A stretch of 29,013 nt of DNA, from the NCBI GenBank assembly GCA_964615975.1, contig CAZTTH010000043.1, forward strand, positions 1-29,013. Reading direction: 5' to 3'. This document shows, piece by piece, positions 16,227 to 25,292 of the stretch. The notes under the pieces are model-generated. The model did not search any database. It saw nothing but the letters and a program-made list of their open reading frames with translations, and was not told where the DNA came from. The stretch's first letter is position 1, and the number at the start of each line of letters is the position of its first letter. Made by a program: the position numbers and the translations under genes. The DNA is from CAZTTH01 sp964615975 (lineage in GTDB: Bacteria; Verrucomicrobiota; Lentisphaeria; JABSQK01; JAJFLO01).

Positions 16227-17147
16227 TCATGGTGCGAGCGAATACAAATAGAAGCCATATATCAGCAACAATACGACTCCCCGCCCGCGGCTGATATATT
16301 CATTTGCCGATGGCCAGATCAGGAAGACGGAAATAAATCCGACGACCAAACAAATAATCACCTCCTCGCGATCGATGACAATCGGGCAGATAAGGGCGGC
16401 AACCGCGACAATAAACAAGCTATTGAATATATTGCTGCCCAAAATTGTCCCTAATCCGACGTCGTCATAGCCCTTTAATTTAGCGGTAATTGTGGTGGCA
16501 ATTTCTGGAACACACGTTCCGATTGCCACGAGAATGGCGCCCACCACAAATTCGGATACCCCCCAGGTAAGGGCAATGCCATAAGCGCCTCTTACCACCA
16601 TTTTTCCAGCACCAAACAACAAGATCAGACCGGCAATAAATCGTAACAGGGAATTGTTGAAATTGATTTTTGGCGCCGCAGTCAGTCGGGGAAAGGGAGA
16701 ATGATGCCGGCTTTCCCAGATTACCCCTCCCAGCCAGAGGAAGAATACTGCCAATAATATCCCTCCTTCAGCACGGGAGACCATGCCGTCGAAGATGAAA
16801 AAAATGATTAATAACGGCAGTGAAAGAGCGAGGAAATAAGAACTTCTTGCGCCTTGGCGAGAACAATGAATCGGTGAAATCAAAAGAGCCAATCCCAGAA
16901 CAAATGAGACGTTGACAATATTGCTGCCCAGGACATTGCCGAATGAAATCTGCGGTGTTTCCGCGCGCGCGGCAGCGATTGCCACGGTTAATTCTGGAGC
17001 AGAAGTGGCAAAAGCCGCCAAGGTCAATCCCATGAGTCCCGGCGCGATTTGAAAACGATGGGACAGATTAACCATGCCTTGAATAAACAATTTGCCGCCA
17101 ATACCGGCGGCAGCAATTCCCAAGAGTAATATCAGGATATGATTCAT
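16227..17147 (-). CDS. Calcium/sodium antiporter, CaCA family (YrbG-like)
   Basis: This is a 306-residue inner-membrane protein with about ten membrane segments and the two alpha-repeats of the CaCA family. Repeat 1 carries A-F-A-T-S-A-P-E-L and G-N-V-L-G-S-N-I-V-N. Repeat 2 carries A-I-G-T-C-V-P-E-I and G-T-I-L-G-S-N-I-F-N. The glutamates in the two PE motifs coordinate Ca2+ in this family. It should exchange Ca2+ (or another cation) for Na+ or H+. Length is typical for bacterial YrbG. It stands alone on the minus strand, 241 bp behind the trehalose synthesis gene, and belongs to a run of ion and osmotic genes. The start ATG lacks a Shine-Dalgarno. Confidence 0.93.
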   Translation of the reverse strand: MNHILILLLGIAAAGIGGKLFIQGMVNLSHRFQIAPGLMGLTLAAFATSAPELTVAIAAARAETPQISFGNVLGSNIVNVSFVLGLALLISPIHCSRQGARSSYFLALSLPLLIIFFIFDGMVSRAEGGILLAVFFLWLGGVIWESRHHSPFPRLTAAPKINFNNSLLRFIAGLILLFGAGKMVVRGAYGIALTWGVSEFVVGAILVAIGTCVPEIATTITAKLKGYDDVGLGTILGSNIFNSLFIVAVAALICPIVIDREEVIICLVVGFISVFLIWPSANEYISRGRGVVLLLIYGFYLYSLAP

Positions 17148-17388
17148 GATGATCTTTATTAACTGATTTCAGGGAGTGGAATTGAAAATAATTGTTCCGA
17201 CTCTCCAATTCTTGGATTCGTCCCGCCATGCGACCTGACTATCATCGTGTCAATCGCCCGGACAGGATCGGGGAATGCGCCCCAATTGGTCGCGAAGGAA
17301 TCGGCGGTCTTCAGGCCGGGTTTCATCCCCTAAAATTGCTCCTCATTGGGGAATGACTTGCCGCGTTAAATCGAGTGTTCGCCTAGGG

Positions 17389-19575
17389 CTAAACAATCTT
17401 TTTCAGCAGATCACGAACGGCACCATGATCGGCAATGCGATAACGGGCGGAACTCGGTTGAGAACCGACATGAATCGCGATATGTCCAGATGGCAGGGCG
17501 CAAAACAAATCCTCATCGGTTTTATCGTCACCAATCGCCACAATCAATCCGCTGGGTTGGTTCGCCATGGCCTGGGCCACGATATTTCCCTTGTGAACCC
17601 CAACCAGTCGCGTTTCCACCACCTGATTGCCCCGCAGAATTTCCCACGCGGTATCACTCTGAATGTCCTTGAGTTGCTGCAGCAGCTTTTCCGCCAGGGC
17701 GGCGCCATGAGGGGAAGGGACGAGGCGGTAATGCCAGGCGAGCGCTGATTCTTTTTCCTCGAGCAGGGATTCGGGTTGCTCCCGGGTCGCTTTTTGCATG
17801 AGTGCGCGGACTGCGTCCTTCCAGTTTGATGAGCGGGAATGGTTCGCAATCCATTTGGTTGAGCCGGCTGGTCGGGTCCAATACCCGTGTTCGGCATGCA
17901 AGGTAATTGCAAGATGCCCGAGCCATTCACCGAGGCTTTGGTAAGAGCGGCCACTGACAATGTGGACATGGGTTCGCGGACGGCTGCTGAGTGAACTTAA
18001 TAGCGATAATAATTCGGCGCCCGGTGACGCTTCCTGCGGGGTATCGGCGAAGGGCACCAGGGTCCCATCATAATCCAATAATAAGTGCAGAAATTCAGCG
18101 GTCTTGATTCTATTGCGGACATCGGTTAGAAGTTCTGATGAGGATAACAATGGGATATCCTGGGCATTGGTGGACGCCGTGGGCTTCATTAATGAGGAGA
18201 TAAATTCTGTTCCCCAGCGATAAATATTATGGGCAAAGACTTGGTGGCGGAGTTGCTGCATCCGCTCCTGTCGTTCGTTCTTTGGCATTGCCAACGCGCG
18301 TTTGATGGTTGCGGCCACACCGTCGATATCGTGGGGATTCACAATCAATGCCGCCGACAATTCATCAGAGGCGCCGGCCAATTCACTGAGTACCAATACC
18401 CCGTCATTGTCGATTCTGGCCGCGGCATATTCCTTGGCGACCAGATTCATGCCATCGCGCAGTGAATTGATCAACAGGATATCAGCGGCGCGGTATAATG
18501 CCGTTAACTGGGTTTCCGAAACCGAGCGAAAGACATAATGAATCGGGACCACATTTATGTGGCCGTGGGCGCCATTGATCCGGCCGACCATTTCTTCGAT
18601 CTCGCGGCGGAATCGCGCATATGACTCGACTGCGGTTCGTGAAGGCACGGCAATCTGGAGGAAGCGGAAATTCATCTTACGCAAGGAGGTTTGTTTGAGT
18701 AATTTTTCGATGGCGAATAAGCGGTGAGTGATGCCCTTGGTATAATCGAGACGATCAACCGACAGGACCAGTTTCCGGTTATGATATTCGGTTTTTATGC
18801 GCGCCATTTCCTCATCAACCTCGGGTGTGGCTGCCAGTCGGGAAAATTTCTCAGCATCGATACCCATGGGAAATACCCCGGCATTTATGGTTCTCGCCGC
18901 GAACCGCACGGTATGGCCTTGCGGTTTAATCCCGATGATTTTGTGGATTGATTCAAGAAAATTTTTCATATAGGACTCGGTATGGAATCCAACCAGATCG
19001 GCGCCCAGCATACCGTTGATCAACGCTTCACGCCAGGGCAGGAGACGGAAGATTTCCATGCTGGGAAAGGGGATATGGAGAAAAAAACCAATGCGTGCCC
19101 CGGGTAATTTTTCACGGACCATTTGCGGCACCAATAACAATTGATAATCGTGAATCCAAATGATCCCTTCCTCGATTTTATCCTGAGCCAGAATCAAATC
19201 GGCATACCGTTGGTTGACCTGGCAATAGGTTTTCCAATCCTTCGCAGCATCGAGCCGGACTTTATCCAAAAGATAATGGAAAAGCGGCCAGAGAACCCCA
19301 TTGGCAAAGCCTTCATAATACTCATGGACTTCCTTGTTGGAGAGATACAGGGGGACCGTGCGCCATTCCCGCAGTTTGTCGGCTAGATCCTGTCGTTGTG
19401 ATTCATCGTGGGGTTGATGAATGCCAGGCCATCCCAGCCAGCGGCTGTCGGTAAGATCATGAAAGCAACGCAAACCGGTTGCGACGCCACCGGATGACAA
19501 AGTGATATTGAGTTTATGGCGATCGCTGGTGACGCTGATCGGCAATCGATTTGAAATTAGAAACAGGCGTGACAT
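17389..19575 (-). CDS. otsAB: Fused trehalose-6-phosphate synthase/phosphatase
   Basis: This 728-residue bifunctional enzyme makes trehalose from UDP-glucose (or ADP-glucose) and glucose-6-phosphate. Residues 1-460 are a GT20 synthase with S-N-R-L-P-I (8-13), G-G-V-A-T-G-L (29-35), H-D-Y-Q-L (142-146), F-L-H-I-P-F-P (165-171), V-D-R-L-D-Y-T-K-G-I (273-282) and L-R-D-G-M-N-L (372-378). Residues about 490-728 are a HAD-type phosphatase with nucleophile D501 and acid/base D503 in D-Y-D-G-T-L, and G-D-D-K-T-D-E-D-L (682-690). Both active sites are complete. The fusion resembles eukaryotic TPS/TPP layouts and bacterial OtsAB fusions. The start is 6 bp after the MscS-like gene stop, so the two form an operon. 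Trehalose is a compatible solute, which fits an osmotic-stress role. Confidence 0.95.
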   Translation of the reverse strand: MSRLFLISNRLPISVTSDRHKLNITLSSGGVATGLRCFHDLTDSRWLGWPGIHQPHDESQRQDLADKLREWRTVPLYLSNKEVHEYYEGFANGVLWPLFHYLLDKVRLDAAKDWKTYCQVNQRYADLILAQDKIEEGIIWIHDYQLLLVPQMVREKLPGARIGFFLHIPFPSMEIFRLLPWREALINGMLGADLVGFHTESYMKNFLESIHKIIGIKPQGHTVRFAARTINAGVFPMGIDAEKFSRLAATPEVDEEMARIKTEYHNRKLVLSVDRLDYTKGITHRLFAIEKLLKQTSLRKMNFRFLQIAVPSRTAVESYARFRREIEEMVGRINGAHGHINVVPIHYVFRSVSETQLTALYRAADILLINSLRDGMNLVAKEYAAARIDNDGVLVLSELAGASDELSAALIVNPHDIDGVAATIKRALAMPKNERQERMQQLRHQVFAHNIYRWGTEFISSLMKPTASTNAQDIPLLSSSELLTDVRNRIKTAEFLHLLLDYDGTLVPFADTPQEASPGAELLSLLSSLSSRPRTHVHIVSGRSYQSLGEWLGHLAITLHAEHGYWTRPAGSTKWIANHSRSSNWKDAVRALMQKATREQPESLLEEKESALAWHYRLVPSPHGAALAEKLLQQLKDIQSDTAWEILRGNQVVETRLVGVHKGNIVAQAMANQPSGLIVAIGDDKTDEDLFCALPSGHIAIHVGSQPSSARYRIADHGAVRDLLKKIV

Positions 19576-19581
19576 GAGCGC

Positions 19582-20649
19582 TTAACTGGGTTCCTGATTG
19601 AGAAAAAGGGTTTGCGTAGGATAGGCAAAACTGATGCCCTCCTGGGCAAACCGTTCCATGACTGCCAGGTTAATTGCCTGATGATTGTCCATATAGACAT
19701 TGAATTCCGGACTCAGGACATAATAAACGACTTCGAAATCAAGAGAAAAATTGCCGAAGGTTTTGAAATGAGCACGATCGAAACGCGCTTGGGTGCGGCT
19801 TGTAATAATGTCTTTGATGATTCCCGGGATCTTGGCCATTTTTTCTTGGGGAGTTTGGTAGACAACTCCAAGGGTGAAGACCACCCGGCGTTCGAACATG
19901 CGTTTATAATTGCGAATGCGGCTTTGCAGCAGATCATTGTTATTGAAGACGACTTGTTCGCCCGATAAACTTCGAATCCGGGTGGTTTTCAAGCCAATAT
20001 TTTCAATGTTCCCCATGTAGTCACCGACGATAATAAAATCGCCAAGCACAAAAGGTTTGTCGAGTACGATGGATATCGAGGCGAAAATGTCGCCAATGAT
20101 GTTTTGTGCCGCCAGCGCCACGGCGATTCCTCCGATACCCATACCGGCGATCAGGGCGTTTACATCGATGCCGATATTGTCCAGGGCCATGAGAGTAATG
20201 ATGCACCACACCACGATTCTGCTCAACAGGCCAATGCTTTTGACTGTCGTTGCCTGCCCCGCATCATCTGCCAGCTTGGCATTGGTGTAATCGGTGATGC
20301 AAAAGCGAATCACGCTGTTGATCCAAATCGCGGCCTGGATCAATAAGGCAAACAGGGCGACGCGTTGGATCATGATATCGACTGGGGCCGGGAGGACGAG
20401 AAATTTTGTGCCTAAAAAGAGCGAAACAAGCAGGAGAAATAATGGCTTGGTGTTATCGAAGATTACGACCAGAATGTCGTCAAGTTGGGTGGTGGTGCGT
20501 TTCGCCGCGCTGCGGATGATGCGATGCGCTTTGGCGCAAAGAAATTTCAGTACCTGGGTACAGACAATGACAACAATGAGCGCCAGGAGCCACGATGAGA
20601 GTGTATTTTGAAAAATGACCTTGTTTGACAGCGTTGATAAATCAATCAT
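19582..20649 (-). CDS. MscS-family mechanosensitive channel
   Basis: This is a 355-residue small-conductance mechanosensitive channel. About four N-terminal membrane segments lead into the pore-lining helix, with G-I-G-G-I-A-V-A-L-A-A-Q-N near residues 170-182. The MscS beta domain follows (P-F-V-L-G-D-F-I-I-V and the G-L-K-T-T-R-I-R-S segment), then a C-terminal alpha/beta domain. It should open under hypo-osmotic shock and release solutes. A good Shine-Dalgarno (AGAGGG, 10 nt upstream) supports the ATG at 20649, one of the few clear ones in the window. It is the first gene of an operon with otsAB, pairing solute release with solute synthesis. Confidence 0.92.
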   Translation of the reverse strand: MIDLSTLSNKVIFQNTLSSWLLALIVVIVCTQVLKFLCAKAHRIIRSAAKRTTTQLDDILVVIFDNTKPLFLLLVSLFLGTKFLVLPAPVDIMIQRVALFALLIQAAIWINSVIRFCITDYTNAKLADDAGQATTVKSIGLLSRIVVWCIITLMALDNIGIDVNALIAGMGIGGIAVALAAQNIIGDIFASISIVLDKPFVLGDFIIVGDYMGNIENIGLKTTRIRSLSGEQVVFNNNDLLQSRIRNYKRMFERRVVFTLGVVYQTPQEKMAKIPGIIKDIITSRTQARFDRAHFKTFGNFSLDFEVVYYVLSPEFNVYMDNHQAINLAVMERFAQEGISFAYPTQTLFLNQEPS

Positions 20650-20697
20650 GATTTGATTGCCCTCTTCTTGATAATTGACACATGGATATATGATCTG

Positions 20698-20791
20698 GGA
20701 ATGGGATATAAAATCCTTTGTCCAGTTTTAAGTAACAGCATGCTTGAATACAATTGTCAACCAGCATGTGATGTCAGCGGAATGGGATATA
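20698..20791. repeat. Direct repeat GGAATGGGATATA upstream of the mscS-like gene
   Basis: The 13-mer GGAATGGGATATA occurs perfectly at 20698-20710 and 20779-20791, 81 bp apart, in the spacer between the transporter stop and the channel start. The copies flank a TTGACA on the minus strand at 20760-20755, whose best -10 (TGTTAC, 17 bp on) is weak. Such paired sites could bind a regulator of the channel-trehalose operon. Confidence 0.4.
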
Positions 20792-20930
20792 GCACCGAGA
20801 AAGTGAGATCCGGCTTTCTTCTGGATATCGTTTAAGCATGGTCTGAAACTATACCCTTTGCGGACAAATTTCAATCGCATTTTGGACGCGCGAAAATTTG
20901 TTCCGGTAAAGCGGATTAAAATTTCTCCGT

Positions 20931-23180
20931 CTAACTGATTTTCTTCTCACGTGCGGCGTTGATAAAAAGGATATTCCCAATTTTATCATAATGCATCAGG
21001 GTATCCATCTTGGTGGCGACGATCAATTCTTCACGAAAACCAATGATGGTCAATGCCGCGTCCGCGGAATATTCGTTGATTAAGGTTTTATCGTTATCGA
21101 TGGACCCCTGGGCAATAAGCTCAATGTGGGTCGGCGAAATCGGCAGTCGTCCTTCGCGGATCAGATCGAGGAGGTAAGTGCGTTGTTCCTCCAGGGATTT
21201 TTCCTGATGCAAGGCAAAGATTTTAATCGTGTTGCCGCGCCAGTCGGTATGTCCTGAAATAATATACGCCAGGAGGATCATGAGATTGGCATTTTCGTAA
21301 TCGGTGGATTTGATCCAGACATGAATCTCATTGCGGTATCCATAACCCTTGGATGAGCTGACCAGAATACCAACATCGAAATCAATCGCTCTGATCAAAT
21401 TGTAATTTTCCAATATTTCATCGATGCCAGTCATTTCGTTCTTGGGAACTTCGAATAAAATCATGTTATTTTCCTTCCCGGAAATCCCGGGTAATTGGAT
21501 GGTTTGGGCGATTGCCGAAGTGAATGAGGGGCTGACCAGGGTATCCATGTAAATATTGCCATTGCTGAGATCCGCGATCTTGATCAGCTTTTCCAGAACG
21601 ATCCGGGATTGATGATGGGTTTCGCGGGAGAGATACCCACGAATAAAATGAATATAGGTGCCGAAGCCATAGCGATGCGAAATCCACTTCAGCAAATCCA
21701 ACAGGGCAAAACGATCAAAACTCGCTTCCGTGAAACAGACTACCGATGGACGCCATTGCCCATCGATATTCTCCTTGTTCACTTTCTGGAGAAAAACCTG
21801 AATCTTTCTACTCAATTGAAATATTGCTCCCTGAAAGATTGCCGCCAGGCCGGTTTTATCCTTGATCGTGGCTCTGATTGCGAAATAAAGCACGGTGATG
21901 ACGATGAGCGCGATGATGGCATAAACGGCATTCATCATGAAAGACAGCCAGAGACACATCAGCGCGCCGAGCAAAGAGATATACCAGCGCGAACGAAATC
22001 CCGGACGATACGACGGGTTGGCGGCAAAATGCTGGAGAAAGGATATCATGCAGATTGAACCATAGGTGACCATGAAAAACATCGAAATGATTTGAGCCAC
22101 AAAATTGACATCACCGATGAGGACAAAAAAAATCGCGATGGCGCTGGTGATTATAGTGGCATTGAAGGGTTCGGCATTGACCCCCTTGGTGATCGACAGC
22201 CATTGATTGATTTTGGGAATCGGAAAGACATTGTCCCCACCCAATGCCTGGAGAGTGCGTGGCGCCACCATGATCGACCCCAGTGCCGAAGAAAAAGTCG
22301 CGCATGCCAATCCCAGCGGAATTATCGGTCCCCATACGGCAATCTTGCTCATAATCAATTGATCATGAGCCAATGCTTCAGGCGGAGCAGCGATTGACAA
22401 TTTGAACGCGATCGCGATATAGATGATCGCACCCAGCAGGGTGGCGCTCAAGGTCCCCAATGGGATTGATTTGGTTGGGTCCTTAAGGTCTCCGGATAAT
22501 CCCACGCCTGCAGTCATCCCGGTAAACGCCGGAAAACAAATGGCGAAAACATAAAAAAAACTATCCGGATTTTTGATGTGATTGAGAAGGACCATATAAT
22601 CATGATTTTTTTCATAGTCGGTCGTGCCGGCAAAAAATGCGATGAGCGAGAGAAAAAGCACCGATACCACCACATATAACGCTTTAACCCCTAGATCCGC
22701 GCCTTTGGTCAATACCAGGATTACCAGAATGATCAATGCCGGAACGGCGAAGACTCGGTTATCCTGGATGGTGATGCCATTGTGAGTGCTGATATAGGGA
22801 ATAACCGGGTCGAATGATTGGGCGAAAGCAATTATGTAAAAGGCCACACTGATAGCTTGGGAAAAAAATAGTCCCAAACCGACGGTCGCGCCGATGGTCA
22901 ATCCAAAGGACCGGGAGATGATATAATATTCGCCGCCGCCCTCGACTTTTTGATTGGTGGCGATCTCAGCAATTGCCATGGCCGTGGGGATTGTGACCAT
23001 GTGTCCGATAATTATAATAACCAGTGTGCCCATGAAGCTGACATTGCCGACGGCGTATCCAAAGCGGAGAAACATAATCGCGCCGAGAATGGTCGAAATG
23101 GCAGTGAGAAAAACCGGCGCGGTACCGAATTCGGCTTTTTTCTTCAGCAATCGATTGCTAATGGGTAAGGTGGCGTCCAT
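20931..23180 (-). CDS. SLC12/APC-type cation-chloride cotransporter-like protein
   Basis: This is a 749-residue transporter. Residues about 15-450 hold some twelve membrane segments of the APC superfamily. The first helix reads A-P-V-F-L-T-A-I-S-T-I-L-G-A-I-M-F-L-R-F-G, and E-G-G-G-E-Y-Y-I-I-S-R-S-F-G follows helix 2; both are typical of SLC12-type (Na-K-Cl or K-Cl) cotransporters and their bacterial relatives. Residues about 470-749 form a soluble cytoplasmic domain, also as in SLC12 proteins, with a V-C-F-T-E-A-S-F-D-R strand and later beta-alpha units. An amino-acid permease role is the alternative. It lies next to channel, trehalose and antiporter genes, which favours ion or volume regulation. 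No Shine-Dalgarno is visible. Confidence 0.82.
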   Translation of the reverse strand: MDATLPISNRLLKKKAEFGTAPVFLTAISTILGAIMFLRFGYAVGNVSFMGTLVIIIIGHMVTIPTAMAIAEIATNQKVEGGGEYYIISRSFGLTIGATVGLGLFFSQAISVAFYIIAFAQSFDPVIPYISTHNGITIQDNRVFAVPALIILVILVLTKGADLGVKALYVVVSVLFLSLIAFFAGTTDYEKNHDYMVLLNHIKNPDSFFYVFAICFPAFTGMTAGVGLSGDLKDPTKSIPLGTLSATLLGAIIYIAIAFKLSIAAPPEALAHDQLIMSKIAVWGPIIPLGLACATFSSALGSIMVAPRTLQALGGDNVFPIPKINQWLSITKGVNAEPFNATIITSAIAIFFVLIGDVNFVAQIISMFFMVTYGSICMISFLQHFAANPSYRPGFRSRWYISLLGALMCLWLSFMMNAVYAIIALIVITVLYFAIRATIKDKTGLAAIFQGAIFQLSRKIQVFLQKVNKENIDGQWRPSVVCFTEASFDRFALLDLLKWISHRYGFGTYIHFIRGYLSRETHHQSRIVLEKLIKIADLSNGNIYMDTLVSPSFTSAIAQTIQLPGISGKENNMILFEVPKNEMTGIDEILENYNLIRAIDFDVGILVSSSKGYGYRNEIHVWIKSTDYENANLMILLAYIISGHTDWRGNTIKIFALHQEKSLEEQRTYLLDLIREGRLPISPTHIELIAQGSIDNDKTLINEYSADAALTIIGFREELIVATKMDTLMHYDKIGNILFINAAREKKIS

Positions 23181-23633
23181 AATTAAAAGCGCTTTCTAAT
23201 AAAATTGAAACGTGAAATCGATCGTTAAACTAAATCGACCAGGGGGGATTATCCAGCGTCTGGTTTCTCCCTTTTTTGTCAAAGTTTGGGGTTATAATAT
23301 TATTCTGCTGGTCCGCAGGATGAATTCAGTTTGGTCGGTGCTGCGCCGCTTGAGCGTATGCTTGTGATCTCCGACGCCAGAGGCGTTAGCTGTGTACACC
23401 CCAATGGCGCTTTCGTGCCCTGCCTGATGTCTGCATCACTTACACACTATGCTGAAATTGGACCTTAAATACATACATGAACATCAACTCTTGAAAATCT
23501 GTTTAAATTACTGTGAGAGTCAGGCGCCAGGATAGGCCGGGATGGTGCTAGACCGGGTTAAACCGATAGACCAAACTCTATTTCCACCATTCGCCATATA
23601 CAACCAATACCATTGTCCTAACCTGAAATATTT
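23181..23633. other. Divergent intergenic region with hairpins
   Basis: This 453-bp spacer lies between two divergent ion-transporter genes and contains no credible gene. It holds the dispersed hairpin repeat at 23303-23330 and the small inverted repeat ACGCC-AGA-GGCGT (23374-23386). A TATAAT lies on the plus strand at 23293-23298, but its -35 region is poor. I found no match to the c-di-AMP (ydaO) or Mg2+ riboswitch signatures that might be expected beside ion transporters. Confidence 0.6.
23303..23330 (-). repeat. Dispersed hairpin element, copy 1
   Basis: On the minus strand this reads CTGAATTCATCC followed by TGCGGACCAGCAGAA. It matches the plus-strand sequence at 28136-28163 at about 24 of 28 positions, and the stem CTGC/GCAG is conserved. 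Unlike copy 2, no T-run follows the stem, so this copy is unlikely to terminate transcription. Confidence 0.55.
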
Positions 23634-25031
23634 ATGAGAACTATTATGACCATTCATCTCGCTAAATTAAATCACCTCGGGATCCTACTGATAACCCAAT
23701 TACTCATTGTCTTTCCGGTATTCGCGGGCGAATCCGGAGGCGGTCACACTGATCCGGTGGCGCCGCTGCTTCTGGCGTTGATCGCCATCTTGATGACGGC
23801 CAAACTGGGGGGAGCCTTATTTGAACGATTCGGACAACCGGCGGTTTTGGGAGAATTGCTCGGCGGAGTACTATTGGGCAATCTCGGCATGCTTCATGCC
23901 GGGTGGGATTTTTTCGGACCGTTACGTGGCGCCGGGATCGAAATTCATTGGGCGGTAGTGGTTGACAGCCTGGCCCGTCTCGGAGTCATTGTACTTTTAT
24001 TTGAAGTTGGCTTGGAAACCTCGGTCACGAATATGATGAAAGTGGGTAAACCCGCCATGTTGGTCGCATTATTGGGAGTGTTTGTGCCCATGATTCTTGG
24101 TTTTGGTGTTAGTTTTATCTTTATCAAGGAATTACCCGCCACCCTGGTCGGGATCGTGCCGCCTGAATTCAATCTCCATTATGTTCATATGTTCATGGGC
24201 GCGATTTTATGCGCCACCAGTGTCGGAATTACCGCCCGGGTGTTCAAGGATTTGCACAAATTGCATACCAAGGAGGCGCAAATCATATTGGGCGCCGCGG
24301 TGATTGATGATGTGCTGGGGTTGATCATTTTGACTGTCGTTTCAGGCATAATAACGGCTGCTGAAATGGGGCAAACAATGAAAATAGGAGCGTTGTTCAA
24401 TTTATTTGGGATGGTGATGTTATTCCTCTCCGGATCATTGGCAATCGGCATTTATTTTATTCCCAAAATCATGAAACATCTGGCCCGTTTGCGCACCGCC
24501 GGGATGATGTTGATCACTGCCTTGTTGCTGGTCTTTACATTTTCTTATGTGGCCAATGCCACCGGATTGGCCACAATCGTTGGCGCCTTTGCCGCCGGAC
24601 TGATTATGGAGCGGGTTCATTTTTCACATTTTAATGAAAAACATACGATCGAGGAAATGATCCATCCGATTGCCACCTTTCTGGTGCCGATCTTCTTTGT
24701 CTTGATGGGCGTACAAGTCCGTCTTGAGACATTTCTGAATCCCACCATCCTCGGGGTTGCTGCCGGTTTAACCGTGGCGGCGATAATTGGCAAACAAATT
24801 TGTGGCTTGGGAGTATGGGAAAAGGGGGTCAATCGCATGACCATCGGGATAGGCATGATTCCACGCGGAGAAGTCGGTTTGATCTTTGCCAGCATAGGCA
24901 AGGAACTCAAAGTCATTGATAACTCGACCTATTCAGCGGTCGTTATCATGGTCATCGTCACCACCCTCGTTACCCCACCGTTATTGAAGTGGTCATTGGG
25001 TCGTTCGGAGCCCGTTGCGCCAACATCGTGA
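23634..25031 (+). CDS. CPA2-type cation:proton antiporter
   Basis: This is a 465-residue inner-membrane antiporter of the Kef/NapA type (CPA2, Na_H_exchanger domain) with about 12-13 membrane segments. Its first hydrophobic stretch (about 14-32) is followed by a His/Gly-rich loop, G-E-S-G-G-G-H-T-D. Characteristic motifs include F-G-Q-P-A-V-L-G-E-L-L-G-G-V-L-L-G, A-T-S-V-G-I-T, the ion-binding pair D225-D226 in A-A-V-I-D-D-V-L-G-L, and P-R-G-E-V-G-L-I near the end. A double Asp usually means electrogenic Na+/H+ exchange, while K+ is possible; there is no RCK/KTN domain. ATG at 23634 or 23646 could be the start, and neither has a strong Shine-Dalgarno. It is transcribed divergently from the SLC12-like gene. 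Confidence 0.93.
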   Translation: MRTIMTIHLAKLNHLGILLITQLLIVFPVFAGESGGGHTDPVAPLLLALIAILMTAKLGGALFERFGQPAVLGELLGGVLLGNLGMLHAGWDFFGPLRGAGIEIHWAVVVDSLARLGVIVLLFEVGLETSVTNMMKVGKPAMLVALLGVFVPMILGFGVSFIFIKELPATLVGIVPPEFNLHYVHMFMGAILCATSVGITARVFKDLHKLHTKEAQIILGAAVIDDVLGLIILTVVSGIITAAEMGQTMKIGALFNLFGMVMLFLSGSLAIGIYFIPKIMKHLARLRTAGMMLITALLLVFTFSYVANATGLATIVGAFAAGLIMERVHFSHFNEKHTIEEMIHPIATFLVPIFFVLMGVQVRLETFLNPTILGVAAGLTVAAIIGKQICGLGVWEKGVNRMTIGIGMIPRGEVGLIFASIGKELKVIDNSTYSAVVIMVIVTTLVTPPLLKWSLGRSEPVAPTS

Positions 25032-25184
25032 AGCTGATCTGACGGGAGGATTTGATTTTAATTCATTGGCATAGAATGCTGGGCCGCATTACTGCATTAA
25101 TGGTGAAGAAACCATCCCGCCTGGCAGATTACACTGTTGCTATAATCCAGGGACAAACATGATTGCGACCGGGCTGCCTCAAAC

Positions 25185-25197
25185 GCAAAAATTTTGC
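25185..25197. promoter_or_regulatory. 13-bp palindrome upstream of the MerC-like gene
   Basis: GCAAAA-A-TTTTGC is a perfect inverted repeat about 95 bp upstream of the MerC-like start, in an otherwise featureless 261-bp spacer (25032-25292). It could be an operator. I cannot match it to MerR, Zur or ArsR consensus sites. Confidence 0.25.
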
Positions 25198-25292
25198 ATA
25201 AAGCCGCTTTACAAGGATTAACTTCTGAGTATCTTTCTCGTACCTGAACAAAAAGTACACTCAAATCATTTGCACTGAAAATAAATAATCCC

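Noticed and set aside
17250..17345. Segment with AATTGGTCGCG and GGGTTTCATCCC that loosely recalls tRNA D- and T-arms.
   Set aside because: No acceptor stem, anticodon arm or proper TTCRA T-loop can be assembled, so it is not a tRNA.
20653..20835. Plus-strand 60-codon frame in the spacer ahead of the mscS-like gene.
   Set aside because: It lies antisense to the promoter region of the operon, its two similar segments simply reflect the 13-bp direct repeat, and no ribosome site is present.
23181..23633. Riboswitch (c-di-AMP or Mg2+ type) ahead of the ion transporters.
   Set aside because: None of the conserved core segments could be found on either strand.
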